Shown: one piece after another, positions 20,340 to 29,034 of the stretch
Layout: every line of letters begins with the position of its first letter
Position numbering within the stretch: the first letter of the stretch is position 1
Assembly (NCBI RefSeq): GCF_003265325.1
Contig: NZ_QGNX01000001.1
Span: 1,070,839-1,134,838, forward strand
DNA from: Oceanibium sediminis
GTDB lineage: Bacteria; Pseudomonadota; Alphaproteobacteria; Rhodobacterales; Rhodobacteraceae
Length of the DNA stretch: 64,000 nt
Direction of reading: 5' to 3'
Translations under genes and position numbers: made by a program
Notes under the pieces: generated by a model
What the model saw: only the letters and a program-made list of their open reading frames with translations
The model's database searches: none
What the model was told of the DNA's origin: nothing

Positions 20340-21884
20340 ATGGCTGAGCACCTGCGCCGCTTGCTGCCGTTCGTTCTGATCCCGCTCGGGGTCGTCCTCG
20401 CGTTCAATTTCTATGCCGCGGATGTGCTGCAAACGCCGTTCGGGCCGCTGGTCCACCTGGAAGACGACAACATGATCACCCTGCGCGTGGCGCAGGTGAT
20501 GCATGAGACGGGGCGGCCCTATTTCAATCCGGGCGAGCCGGTGGCCGCCAATACCTCGCTGTTCTGGCCGATCCTGATGTCGCCCCTGTTCGGCCTGCTC
20601 CCGCCCGAGGTGGTGCCGGGGGTCCTGTTCATGCTGTCCTGCGTGATGAGCGTGCTCAGCGCGACGCTGGCCGCCAGCCTCGTCAGGCCGGCGGTGGCGC
20701 AAGTGCTGGTGTTCGCGGCGGTCCTGCTCAGCCCCGGTTTCATCAAGTACGGCGGCAGCGGGTGGGAGCATATCCCCCAGACGCTGGTGGTGACTTTCGG
20801 CTTCTGGCTGATCCTGCGGAATTCCGCCCGCACGAGCTGGCGCGATGCGGCGGGGTTCCTTGCGGTCAGCCTCGGCTTTGCCTTTCGCCTCGATGCCGCG
20901 GTGCTGGTGGCGGGCGTCTGGGGGCTGTTCGTGCTGCGGCATGGGCGCGCGCACCCGGTCCGGGTCGGCGCGATCAGCCTGTTCGCGCTGCTCCTGCCCG
21001 CGCTCTACCTGGTGCTGATGCTGCGCTACTACGGCGACGTGGTCCCGAACACCTTCTACCTGAAGGAAAGCGGCCCCGGGGAAATCGGGCAGGGACTGCG
21101 CTACCTCGCCACGCCCCGGCTGGCGGGGCTGGGGCCGGTCCTTGTCGCGGCGGCGGCGCTGTTGTGGCTGCGCAAGCCCGGGGCCAAAGGGGCGGACCTG
21201 GCGGTGTCGCTGGTCCTGCTCGCCTACGTCGCGGCGATGTCGTTGTCTGGGGGGGATATCTTCAGCGCGGGGCGGTTCTTCCTGGTCGTCCTGCCGGTGG
21301 CGACCGCGCTGGTCGTGCGCGCGATGGAGGGCGCCGCCCTGCAAGGCGCCGTGGCAGCGGCGATCCTGGCCGGAGGCATCGCGACAGGAGGTGCGCCGAA
21401 CTGGCGCGGCCCGATCGACACGCGCACCGCCGAGAGTGGGCCGGCCAACAAGATGGCGAGCCATGTCGCGCTGACGCAGTTGATCGCCGATCGCCTGTCG
21501 CCGCAGGACGGCTCCATCGGGCTGCACCGCCTTGGCATGGGCTATCACCTGCCCGATTTCCATATCGTGGATTTCCTCGGCAAGGCCGAGCCCCATATCG
21601 CCCGCACGGCCCCGCAGCGCGGGCCCAAGGGGCACAACAAATGGGACTACGACCATGCCTTCGCGACCTACGACATCGCCGCCGCGCCCTTCCCGATGTC
21701 CGAGGCCGACTTGCTGCAGTACGAGGACCTGCCGCCGCACAACTGGATGTATCTGTGGATCTTCGGGCGCAAGCTGCTGACCGATCCGGAGTATGTTCTG
21801 CTTTCCCCCGAAGCACTTGGTGGCAGTCAGACTGACTGGGGCCTGTTCGTGCGCACCGACCTGGCTGCAAGGATGAAACAATGA
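20340..21884 (+). CDS. polytopic GT-C-like membrane glycosyltransferase (first of a tandem pair)
   Basis: About 514 residues with roughly ten predicted membrane helices, starting with LLPFVLIPLGVVLAF. An acidic pair follows helix 1 (LEDDNMITLRVAQVMH), the position of the catalytic acids in GT-C enzymes that use polyprenyl-phosphate sugars. A conserved periplasmic loop reads RPYFNPGEPVAANTSLFWPI, and the C-terminal soluble part carries FHIVDFLGKAEPHIA and GHNKWDYDHAFATYDIAAA. This arrangement resembles the arabinofuranosyltransferase-like group of GT-C proteins, but sugar and acceptor are unknown. ATG 20340 has GGAGGGGG upstream. GC is high, like the rest of the window. It overlaps the next gene by 4 bases. 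Confidence 0.7.
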   Translation: MAEHLRRLLPFVLIPLGVVLAFNFYAADVLQTPFGPLVHLEDDNMITLRVAQVMHETGRPYFNPGEPVAANTSLFWPILMSPLFGLLPPEVVPGVLFMLSCVMSVLSATLAASLVRPAVAQVLVFAAVLLSPGFIKYGGSGWEHIPQTLVVTFGFWLILRNSARTSWRDAAGFLAVSLGFAFRLDAAVLVAGVWGLFVLRHGRAHPVRVGAISLFALLLPALYLVLMLRYYGDVVPNTFYLKESGPGEIGQGLRYLATPRLAGLGPVLVAAAALLWLRKPGAKGADLAVSLVLLAYVAAMSLSGGDIFSAGRFFLVVLPVATALVVRAMEGAALQGAVAAAILAGGIATGGAPNWRGPIDTRTAESGPANKMASHVALTQLIADRLSPQDGSIGLHRLGMGYHLPDFHIVDFLGKAEPHIARTAPQRGPKGHNKWDYDHAFATYDIAAAPFPMSEADLLQYEDLPPHNWMYLWIFGRKLLTDPEYVLLSPEALGGSQTDWGLFVRTDLAARMKQ

Positions 21885-23467
21885 TGAAACCCATTAATAA
21901 GGTCAGTCTTGGGGATGTTCGGACCATGATCGTTGTCCTGATGGTGACAACGATGGTTCTCGGGCTTGGCTATGCGGGTTCTGCCGTGCGGTTGGACGAC
22001 CAGCTCACGATACATCTGGCCGATGATCACATGATTACAATGCGCGTTGCCTGGATGATGCATGCGACCGGCCAACCCTATTTCAATGCAGGCGAAGCGG
22101 TGGCGGCCAACACGTCGCTATTCTGGCCGATACTCCTGTCTAGTGGATACAAGGTGTGGTCCTTGCTGCAATGGCCGCTGGTGTTGTTCTGGCTATCGAT
22201 CACAATGACCGTTGCGGCGGCCTGGATTGCGGCGACGATGTTTGATGGACTGGCGCGGTTCGCCGTTCTGATTGCGGTGCTGCTCAGCCCCTCGCTGGCA
22301 GCTTACGGCGCCAGCGGTTGGGAACACATCCCCCAGATGCTCTGTGTAACGGCGGGGCTCACGCTGTTCCTTCGCAACCAATCCAGACGGTTGCGTCTGG
22401 ATGTGGCGGCCTTCGGATTGCTGTGCCTCGCGTTCCTGTTCCGCCCCGATTCAGCGCCGATCGTCTTTGGAGGATGGCTGATCCTCGTGGCAAGCCACGT
22501 TCGGACACGACCGGTCGCGGTGGTGGTGGTCAGTCTTCTGGCTCTGATCCTTCCGGCGGCATACCTCTTGCTGATGTTTCACTATTACGGTGATTTCGTT
22601 CCCAATACCTACTACCTGAAAGGCGCAGGCGGTTCCGAGTTGCCGAGAGGTTTCCGGTACCTGACCATGCCATTGTTTAGTGGCCCGATACCAGTCCTGC
22701 TTGGGGGCGCAACGGTCATCCTGTTGCTGCGCAAGGTCGAAGCTCGCGTCCTGAGTGTTCTTGCAATACTCTGGATGCAGATCGCTTTTGTGGCCTTCAC
22801 GGGCGGTGACGTCTTTCCCAATGGCCGGTTCCTTCTGGTTATCCTGCCGGTTGTGACTGGGCTGTTCGTTCTCGCAATTTCAGGCGGTACAGGGCCGGGC
22901 CATCCGCGCAATCGCGCATGGGTGGGTATGGTCCTGACTGTTGCAGCCGCTTGGTATCCCTGGGTGCCGGTATTGGAATGGAGGCTTTCTGGCTGGCCCG
23001 CCGCCCGCGCAGAGAATGCCGTGGCCGAAGATCGAGAGGCGGCGCATGCACGCCTCATGACCTATCTGGGGGCGCGGCTGACCCCAAACGACGGATCCAT
23101 CGGGCTGCATAATCTTGGCATGGGATACTACCTTCCGGAGTTTCACATCACCGACTTTCTTGGGAAGGCGGAGCCGCATATCGCTCGTCTGCCTGCCGGT
23201 CGCGGCGCAAAGGGGCATAACAAGTGGGACTATGACTACGCTTTCGATACCTATGATATCGCGGCGGCGCCGTTTCCAGAGAAAGAGTTCGCTGCCCTGT
23301 CTGATCCGGCGCCAGCCTTGCGCCAATGGGAATTCAATTGGGTTTTCGGGCGCAAGTTGCTGGCTGATCCGGACTACGTCTACCTGAACCCCGAAGCGCT
23401 CGGAATCGGCCAGACCGACTGGGGCTTGTTCGTACGCGCGGATCTGGTGGATCGCTTCGCGCGCTAG
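21881..23467 (+). CDS. polytopic GT-C-like membrane glycosyltransferase (second of a tandem pair)
   Basis: 528-residue paralogue of the preceding gene with the same layout: acidic pair after helix 1 (ADDHMITMRVAWMMH), loop QPYFNAGEAVAANTSLFWPI, MFHYYGDFVPNTYYL, and C-terminal FHITDFLGKAEPHIA plus GHNKWDYDYAFDTYDIAAA. ATGATG at 21881 overlaps the previous stop (ATGA), so translation is coupled. Base composition is clearly lower in GC and codon use is less biased (many third-position A/T) than in its neighbour, most visibly in the first 400 bases. That suggests separate acquisition of this copy rather than a simple recent duplication. Its stop overlaps that of the convergent SDR gene (CTAG). 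Confidence 0.7.
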   Translation: MMKPINKVSLGDVRTMIVVLMVTTMVLGLGYAGSAVRLDDQLTIHLADDHMITMRVAWMMHATGQPYFNAGEAVAANTSLFWPILLSSGYKVWSLLQWPLVLFWLSITMTVAAAWIAATMFDGLARFAVLIAVLLSPSLAAYGASGWEHIPQMLCVTAGLTLFLRNQSRRLRLDVAAFGLLCLAFLFRPDSAPIVFGGWLILVASHVRTRPVAVVVVSLLALILPAAYLLLMFHYYGDFVPNTYYLKGAGGSELPRGFRYLTMPLFSGPIPVLLGGATVILLLRKVEARVLSVLAILWMQIAFVAFTGGDVFPNGRFLLVILPVVTGLFVLAISGGTGPGHPRNRAWVGMVLTVAAAWYPWVPVLEWRLSGWPAARAENAVAEDREAAHARLMTYLGARLTPNDGSIGLHNLGMGYYLPEFHITDFLGKAEPHIARLPAGRGAKGHNKWDYDYAFDTYDIAAAPFPEKEFAALSDPAPALRQWEFNWVFGRKLLADPDYVYLNPEALGIGQTDWGLFVRADLVDRFAR

Positions 23468-24279
23468 TGTGCGGGCGTGTCCATCGGGTCCAGCATCGTG
23501 CGCCCGCCGTCCACGGCCAGGATCTGCCCAGTGATGAAGCTCGCACTGTCAGAGGCGAGGAACAGCGCTGCTTCGGCGGCTTCATCGGCCTCTCCGATGC
23601 GACCGAGGGGGGTGACGGCGGTCAGGTCGTCTTGCAGGCCCTCACGCTCTTTCAGGGCGGCGCGCAGGCTGGCGGACAGGACCGAGCCGAGCGCGATGGC
23701 GTTCACCCGGATCCCGTAGGAGGCGAAGGCCACCGCCATGGAACGTGTCAGCTGGTCCACCGCCGAGGAGGCGACGGAATAGGCCATCAGCTCGGGCAGG
23801 GTGCGCCGCGCCGCGATCGAGGTGACGTTGACGATGCTGCCGATCCCGTTGCGGTCCTGCGCCTCGGGGTTCTCGGAGGCGGTCTTGATCATGCGCTTCG
23901 CCACCGCCTGGCTCAGGCGCAGGGTCGGCATCACGTTCTGGGCGATCAGCTGATCGAAGGTCTTGTCGTCGGGATCGAGCGGGTCGGACTTCTGCACCTC
24001 GCGGCTGGCGTTCACCAGGATGTCGATGCGGTCGAAGGCGTCCACCGTGGCGGCGATCAGGTTGGTCACGGCCAGCTTCTCGCGGATGTCACCGGCGAAA
24101 TAGGCGGCTTCGTAGCCGGATTTTTGCAGCGCGGCGGCCTCTTCCTCCAGCTTGTCCTCATCCGTGCCGGCCAGCATGACCCGCCCGCCGTGCTGGGCAA
24201 AACGCCGGGCGATGGCCAGGCCAACGCCGTGGCCCGCGCCAGTGATGATCACGGACTTTCCATCAAGTGACAGGGCCAT
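23464..24279 (-). CDS. SDR-family protein lacking the catalytic Lys
   Basis: 271-residue short-chain dehydrogenase/reductase fold. The cofactor loop TGAGHGVG is intact (residues 13-20). The NNAG motif is altered to LVNASREV. Asn115 and Ser154 (IVNVTSIAA) are present and Tyr167 is in place, but the expected YxxxK reads YSVAS, so residue 171 is Ser instead of the proton-relay Lys. The nucleotide sequence is unambiguous at that codon. The C-terminus is a normal enoyl-ACP-reductase-like end (FITGQILAVDGGRTM). The protein may be catalytically altered or a binding protein. It lies 18 bases upstream of the RsmC-like gene's stop on the same strand. Confidence 0.85.
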   Translation of the reverse strand: MALSLDGKSVIITGAGHGVGLAIARRFAQHGGRVMLAGTDEDKLEEEAAALQKSGYEAAYFAGDIREKLAVTNLIAATVDAFDRIDILVNASREVQKSDPLDPDDKTFDQLIAQNVMPTLRLSQAVAKRMIKTASENPEAQDRNGIGSIVNVTSIAARRTLPELMAYSVASSAVDQLTRSMAVAFASYGIRVNAIALGSVLSASLRAALKEREGLQDDLTAVTPLGRIGEADEAAEAALFLASDSASFITGQILAVDGGRTMLDPMDTPAH

Positions 24280-24297
24280 TGGCGCGTCCTCCGGGAC

Positions 24298-25335
24298 TTA
24301 GCTTTTACGCTGGCGCAGCGGGTGGCTGGCGCGAATGATCTTGTAGCGGGGGGTTGTCTCGATCTGCTCCCACTGGCGGAACGAGGTTTCGAGCGTCTTC
24401 TCGTAGGGCAGCTGGCGGTTGGCGACCATCAGGAAACGCCCCTTGGGCCCCAGCAGCCGCGCGGCGGCCTGGATGAAGGCGCGCCCCAGCGCGGGATCGG
24501 CGCTGCGGCTTTCGTGGAAGGGGGGATTGGTGATGATCAGGTCGTAGTCGCCGCCGTCGAAGGTGGTGGCGTCGGCCCAGTGAAACCGGGCGCGCGGGTC
24601 GCTTACGTTGCGGCGCGCGGCTTCCAGCGCGGCGTGGTCCGCCTCGATCAGGTCGAGCGAGACGAGCTTGGGCGCCTTGGCCAGCAATGCCGCCGATAGC
24701 GCGCCCCATCCGGCGCCAAGATCGGCCGCGCGCCCCTTCGCCCCTTCGGGCAGATGCGCGATCAGCAGGGCGGAGCCGGGGTCCAGCCCGTCGGCGCTGA
24801 ACATGCCGGGCGCGGTCCACAAGCCGTCGACCTGGCGCGGCGCGGCGCCGGCTTTCCAGTCGGACATCAGCGTCGGCATCGGGTCCGGCTTCGGCCCCCA
24901 GGCGATCTTGCCATGGGACTTGGACAGCACGCCATCCATCGGCACGGCGGTTTTCAGGCGCTTGAGGAACGCGTCCACGCCGTCGGTCTTCTGCCCGTCG
25001 ATGACGAGCAGCCCGCCATCGGCCAGGCGCGTCAGCCCGTCGGACAGCAGCCCGAAGGACTGCGCGCGGTTGCGTTGCAGGCAGACGACGACAACATCGA
25101 ACTGCCCCTCGGGCAGGTCGGGAACCGCGGTCGCGCGATGCGCGCCGATTCGCGCGGCGACGGGGGCAAGCTGCGTCACGTGGATGAGCGGCGCGGGCAG
25201 ACCATCGGTCAGGACCGGCGCAGCGGGGCCGAGCACGAGCGTTCCCTTCCCTGAATCAGGGAAAGAGACACCGGCTTCGAGCAACAGGGGAAGGCGATCC
25301 GAAAGGATGTGAGTTACTCTTTTTCCATGGTGCAC
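24298..25335 (-). CDS. RsmC-like class I SAM methyltransferase
   Basis: 345 residues with the two-domain plan of RsmC/RsmD-type 16S rRNA guanine-N2 methyltransferases. The N-terminal half is a degenerate pseudo-methyltransferase domain. The C-terminal half is catalytic, with motif [18 protein letters not shown] (about residues 208-224) and the [11 protein letters not shown] motif IV near residue 272. Likely target: a guanine of 16S rRNA, by family. The only plausible start, ATG 25335, overlaps the 3' end of clpS by 22 bases and lacks a good ribosome site, so translation is probably coupled to clpS. Confidence 0.87.
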   Translation of the reverse strand: MHHGKRVTHILSDRLPLLLEAGVSFPDSGKGTLVLGPAAPVLTDGLPAPLIHVTQLAPVAARIGAHRATAVPDLPEGQFDVVVVCLQRNRAQSFGLLSDGLTRLADGGLLVIDGQKTDGVDAFLKRLKTAVPMDGVLSKSHGKIAWGPKPDPMPTLMSDWKAGAAPRQVDGLWTAPGMFSADGLDPGSALLIAHLPEGAKGRAADLGAGWGALSAALLAKAPKLVSLDLIEADHAALEAARRNVSDPRARFHWADATTFDGGDYDLIITNPPFHESRSADPALGRAFIQAAARLLGPKGRFLMVANRQLPYEKTLETSFRQWEQIETTPRYKIIRASHPLRQRKS

Positions 25336-25688
25336 TGGAGCGGATGCTGATTACGCCGCGCGTAGTCCATCACCTGTGTCACTTTGGTTTCCGCGATCTC
25401 GAACGAGAACACGCCGACGACAGCCAGACCCTTCTTGTGCACTGTCAGCATGATGTCGACAGCCTGATCATGGGTGATCCCGAAAAAACGCTCAAGCACG
25501 TGAACGACGAACTCCATCGGAGTGTAGTCGTCGTTCAGAAGCAGAACCTTGTAGAGCGGCGGCTTCTGGGTTTTCGACTTGGTCTTCGTCGCGATGCCGG
25601 CATCACCGATACCGCCGTCGTCCTCACCATCCTTGTCGGAGGGGCCTGCCGTTATGGGTTGGATCGTATATGCCACGTTCGCCGCCAT
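25314..25688 (-). CDS. clpS: ATP-dependent Clp protease adaptor ClpS
   Basis: Adaptor that delivers N-degron substrates to ClpAP. It is 124 residues: a flexible Asp/Gly-rich N-terminal tail of about 40 residues, then the ClpS core [20 protein letters not shown] with the substrate-pocket NDDYTPM, followed by [22 protein letters not shown] and [15 protein letters not shown]. clpA is not adjacent, unlike in E. coli. It is transcribed towards the RsmC-like gene, which overlaps it. Confidence 0.96.
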   Translation of the reverse strand: MAANVAYTIQPITAGPSDKDGEDDGGIGDAGIATKTKSKTQKPPLYKVLLLNDDYTPMEFVVHVLERFFGITHDQAVDIMLTVHKKGLAVVGVFSFEIAETKVTQVMDYARRNQHPLQCTMEKE

Positions 25689-25736
25689 TCATCGCATTTA
25701 CTCGGACGACCTTTATATATGCGATGGGGGTAAAGA

Positions 25737-25762
25737 GAAAAGGGGGCTTGCGCCCCCTTTTC
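25737..25762 (-). terminator. intrinsic terminator of the phasin gene
   Basis: Perfect 11-bp stem GAAAAGGGGGC / GCCCCCTTTTC with a 4-base loop. It lies 22 bases after the phasin stop and just before the clpS transcription unit. Confidence 0.9.
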
Positions 25763-25784
25763 AAAGTCGGTGCCCTTGGGAGGA

Positions 25785-26228
25785 TCAGGCCCCGAAAGAC
25801 TTGCTCACTTCGGTCGCTGCGTTCACACGCTCGGTGAGCGGTGCGCTCACGTCCTTGGCGGCTGCCATGTAGATTTCGTTCATCTTGGTCGCCTGCGCCA
25901 TGAACCCTTCAAACGCGGACTGGGCAAAAGCGGTCTGCTTTTCCATCAGTTCGGTCATGTTCTTGGCGGATGCCAGGTCCTGAGCGGCAGCAACGCTGTC
26001 CTCGAACGCCTTCTTGGAGTAGGCGCTGACTTCGGAACTGATGCCTTCGGCGGCTTTGGTTGCGATCTCGGACGACTTGACGATCGCGTCGACGTTGCCT
26101 TGTGAGAAGGACGCGATTTCCTCAACGCTCTTGGTCATTTTTTCCATTCCGTCCGTCATCGTTTTCTGTGCATCAGCGGCGAATTCCTCGACCTTCGCGG
26201 TCGCCGCTTTCGTGGTGGCTTTGGCCAT
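25785..26228 (-). CDS. phaP: phasin (polyhydroxyalkanoate granule protein)
   Basis: 147 residues, almost entirely amphipathic helix, rich in Ala, Lys, Glu and Met, with no membrane segment or signal. The Phasin_2 pattern is clear: VDAIVKSSEIATKAAEGISSEV followed at intervals by SAKNMTELMEKQTAFAQSAFEGF. Phasins coat polyhydroxyalkanoate granules and control their number and size. It is monocistronic with its own promoter, a likely PhaR operator and a strong terminator, as expected for an abundantly made granule protein. Confidence 0.92.
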   Translation of the reverse strand: MAKATTKAATAKVEEFAADAQKTMTDGMEKMTKSVEEIASFSQGNVDAIVKSSEIATKAAEGISSEVSAYSKKAFEDSVAAAQDLASAKNMTELMEKQTAFAQSAFEGFMAQATKMNEIYMAAAKDVSAPLTERVNAATEVSKSFGA

Positions 26229-26263
26229 TGGATTTCTCCTGCTTGGTGTTCATTTCTGACTCT

Positions 26264-26292
26264 TATGTAGGGATTATGTTGCACTGCGTCAA
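26264..26292 (-). promoter_or_regulatory. sigma-70-type promoter of phaP
   Basis: On the minus strand, TTGACG (26292-26287), exactly 17 bases, then TACATA (26269-26264), about 36 bases upstream of the phaP ATG. It is preceded by C, giving the CTTGAC form. Confidence 0.8.
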
Positions 26293-26312
26293 GTTATTTT
26301 GTGCAGTGCGAC
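26279..26312. promoter_or_regulatory. probable PhaR operator over the phaP promoter
   Basis: Inverted repeat GCACTGC (26281-26287) and GCAGTGC (26303-26309 region) with flanking TTGC/GTGC bases, covering the -35 box and spacer of the phaP promoter. PhaR, the repressor of phasin genes, is known to bind TGC-rich repeats at such sites; the assignment is by position and composition. Confidence 0.55.
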
Positions 26313-26474
26313 ATGATGGCAGAAAGCCTGTCTGCGTTACCTGAAGAACACGCTCTCACACATTGATACTAATCACTTTTAGGAATGCCAAAGTCGTGCT
26401 ACGGTGTGACTCAAAAGAATAGCGGCACCGGAAAATCGGGCCGGAGGCAGTTTTCCCATTCGTCGGAGTAACCG

Positions 26475-27893
26475 ATGACCATACAGGCATTCCGCGGGCT
26501 TTTGCTCGTGCTTTTTTTCCTATGCAGCGCCGCCAGCTCACAGGCCGCACCCTATGCCGCCTATGTGATGGACGCCCGCGATGGCACCGTGTTGCATGCG
26601 CGAAACCACGACACGAGGCTGCACCCGGCCTCACTCACAAAGATGATGACGCTCTATCTTGTGTTCGACGCGATCGAGCAGGGCAAGTTGTCGCTTGACC
26701 AAAAGATCCCGATCTCGAAATACGCGGCATCGAAACCGCCCTCTAAGCTTGGGCTCAGGGCGGGCTCGTCGATCGAGCTGCGCTACCTGATCCGCGCCTC
26801 GGCGGTGAAATCCGCCAATGACGCGGCCGCGGCCCTGGCCGAGGCGGTGTCCGGTTCGGAACCTGCTTTCGCGCGCAAGATGACGGCGACGGCGCGGGCG
26901 ATGGGGATGGACAACACGACGTTCAAGAACGCCTCGGGGCTGACGCAGCAGGGGCATCTCAGCACCGCGCGGGACATGGCAATCCTGGGGCGGCAGCTGT
27001 TCTATGACTTTCCGCAGTACTACAACCTGTTTTCCCGCCGCTCGACCAACGCCAAGATCAAGACGGTGCGCAACACGAACCGCCGCCTGCTGGATGCTTA
27101 CGAGGGCGCGGACGGGATCAAGACCGGCTACACCAGTGCGGCCGGCTTCAACCTCGTCGCCTCGGCCAAGCGCGGGCAGGAGCGGGTGATCGTGTCGATG
27201 TTCGGCGGCAGCAGCTCGTCGGCGCGGAACGCGCGCGTGGCGGAGCTGATGGACCTTGGCTTCAACCGGATGCCCAGCCGCAAGGCCGAATCGCGGCCGC
27301 GCCGGATCCGGGTGCCTGATGGCACCGGGGGGAACACGCTCATCGCTTCCGCGGACACATCGCTCAAGACCAGCCCGCGCCCGCGTTTGCGCGCCGGGGT
27401 CCGGTCCGGCGATGCAGCCGCGCAGGTCATTGCCTCCGCGGTGTCGCGCGCGCTGGAGGATCAGCAGCTGCCTCAGATCAACGTGGCCAAGAACGCCCCT
27501 GTCGAGGTTGCCGCCGCCGAGCCGCTGTTGCCCGCCGCCATGTCGCCGCGCCGCAGGCCCAAGGGGCTGACCGTCGCGGCGCTGACGCCGACGGATACCG
27601 TGCAGAACCGCGCGCCGCTTGAAGCGAAAAGCGTGCGGGCGGACAACCGCGGCACCTATGTCGTGCAGTTGGGCGGGCAGCATAACCGCTCGAACGCCGA
27701 GCGGTTGCTTCTGACCACTGCGCTTCAGGAGATGGAGGCGCTTGAAGGGTCGCAGCGCGACCTGCAACCCACAGGGCAACCCGGCTGGTATCGCGCGCGA
27801 TTCGTCGGGCTGAGCGCGCAGGCCGCCGAGACCGCCTGCGCGCGCCTGGCCGCCGCGCGCCAGACGCCCTGCCAGGTCCTCACTGGCGGCTGA
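26475..27893 (+). CDS. D-alanyl-D-alanine carboxypeptidase with C-terminal SPOR domain
   Basis: 472-residue penicillin-binding protein of the DacA/DacC class that trims the terminal D-Ala from peptidoglycan stem peptides in the periplasm. There is an N-terminal signal peptide (hydrophobic FRGLLLVLFFLCSAASSQAA). The active-site motifs are complete: S52-L-T-K55, S112-A-N114 and K215-T-G217. A low-complexity linker (about 260-370) leads to a C-terminal SPOR-like domain beginning RGTYVVQLGGQHNRSNAERL, which in other proteins binds denuded septal glycan. So the enzyme is probably recruited to the division site; mipZ is the next gene, on the opposite strand. Confidence 0.93.
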   Translation: MTIQAFRGLLLVLFFLCSAASSQAAPYAAYVMDARDGTVLHARNHDTRLHPASLTKMMTLYLVFDAIEQGKLSLDQKIPISKYAASKPPSKLGLRAGSSIELRYLIRASAVKSANDAAAALAEAVSGSEPAFARKMTATARAMGMDNTTFKNASGLTQQGHLSTARDMAILGRQLFYDFPQYYNLFSRRSTNAKIKTVRNTNRRLLDAYEGADGIKTGYTSAAGFNLVASAKRGQERVIVSMFGGSSSSARNARVAELMDLGFNRMPSRKAESRPRRIRVPDGTGGNTLIASADTSLKTSPRPRLRAGVRSGDAAAQVIASAVSRALEDQQLPQINVAKNAPVEVAAAEPLLPAAMSPRRRPKGLTVAALTPTDTVQNRAPLEAKSVRADNRGTYVVQLGGQHNRSNAERLLLTTALQEMEALEGSQRDLQPTGQPGWYRARFVGLSAQAAETACARLAAARQTPCQVLTGG

Positions 27894-28021
27894 CGACAGG
27901 TTACACGAACCCGGGCCCACCGGAGCCAAAGGCAGGGTCAGGCAGCGATTTGCGGCTATTGGGGGCTTTCCCGGGTAAGCTGCGATGAGCCTGACCCGGC
28001 CGGCGGTTGTTCCCGTCCCGT

Positions 28022-28819
28022 TCAGAACCCGGGCAGGTTCAGGGACTTCATCAACTCACGCAGTTCCTGGCGCGCGGCGATGTTGGACATGTTCAGTCGG
28101 CCGCCCCCGGCATCGCCGAGGTCCAGCAGCGTCAGCCCTTGCAGGAACAATTCCCGGAACACGACCCGTTCGGTGAAGCCGGGAACCAGCCGGAAGCCGA
28201 TGCGGCCCCGCAGTTCCTCCAGCGCCTTGCCGACGCGGCGCTTGTTGTGCGCGTCCACCGTGCCCATGCGGTTGCGCAGCACCACCCAGTCCACGGGTTT
28301 CAGCCCCGCCGAGGCGCGCAGCTGGCGCGCGGACCAGACCATCTCGGCATAGATCGAGGGGCCGATCACCTTGCCAGTCGCCGGGTCCAGCCGCGCCAGC
28401 AGGTCCAGGTCGACATGGCTGTCGTTCAGGGGCGTGATCAGCGTATCCGCCGCGGAATGGGCCATCTGTGCGAAGCGCGTGTGCGCGCCGGGGCAGTCGA
28501 TGACGATGAAGGCGCAGGATTCATCCAGCTTGCGCAGGCCGTTGGCGAAGCCCTCTTCCTCCTCCGCCTGGGCGGCGCGGGCGCTGTCGGCGGTGGACAG
28601 GCTCAGTTCGGCCACCTCGGGCAGGGGCAGCTCCAACCCCTCGCGGGCGACGAAGGCCTGGCGATTGCGCACGTAGCCGAGCAGGCTTTGCTGGCGCATG
28701 TCCATGTCCATGACGCCCACGGCATGACCCGCGCGCAACAGCGCGGTGGTCACGTGCATCGCGGTGGTGGATTTTCCCGAGCCGCCCTTTTCGTTGCCCA
28801 GAACGATGATATGCGCCAT
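28022..28819 (-). CDS. mipZ: division-plane positioning ATPase MipZ
   Basis: 265-residue ParA-superfamily ATPase. The deviant Walker A is GNEKGGSGKST (residues 8-18). The protein has the MipZ-specific stretches DMDMRQQSLLGYVRNR and FIVIDCPGAHTRFAQMAHSAAD, and the C-terminal PGFTERVVFRELFLQGLTLLD. MipZ forms a pole-to-centre gradient with ParB and inhibits FtsZ, replacing Min in many alphaproteobacteria. The start at 28819 gives the family N-terminus MAHIIVLG; the longer open frame upstream covers the rpmE terminator and is not coding. Confidence 0.96.
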   Translation of the reverse strand: MAHIIVLGNEKGGSGKSTTAMHVTTALLRAGHAVGVMDMDMRQQSLLGYVRNRQAFVAREGLELPLPEVAELSLSTADSARAAQAEEEEGFANGLRKLDESCAFIVIDCPGAHTRFAQMAHSAADTLITPLNDSHVDLDLLARLDPATGKVIGPSIYAEMVWSARQLRASAGLKPVDWVVLRNRMGTVDAHNKRRVGKALEELRGRIGFRLVPGFTERVVFRELFLQGLTLLDLGDAGGGRLNMSNIAARQELRELMKSLNLPGF

Positions 28820-28977
28820 CGCGTTTTGTCTGCCCGTCGCTAGGAATTCCGCGCGGCCCGTGGGCCGCTCCGTCAGTCTTAGGCGAAGGTGATTGACGAT
28901 AAAAGCGTAATTCCGCCGATGCCACGGCGGGGCCCGCCCCGCGCCTTGGCGCGCGGGCCGCGCCTTCGGCCGGGGCC

Positions 28978-29007
28978 AAAGAAAAAGGGCCGCGTCGGGC
29001 GGCCCTT
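28978..29007 (-). terminator. intrinsic terminator of rpmE
   Basis: On the minus strand AAGGGCCGC, 5-base loop, GCGGCCCTT, followed by T5CT3. It lies 28 bases after the rpmE stop. Confidence 0.9.
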
Positions 29008-29034
29008 CGATAGTCCTCGGTCTTTTTGGCTGTC

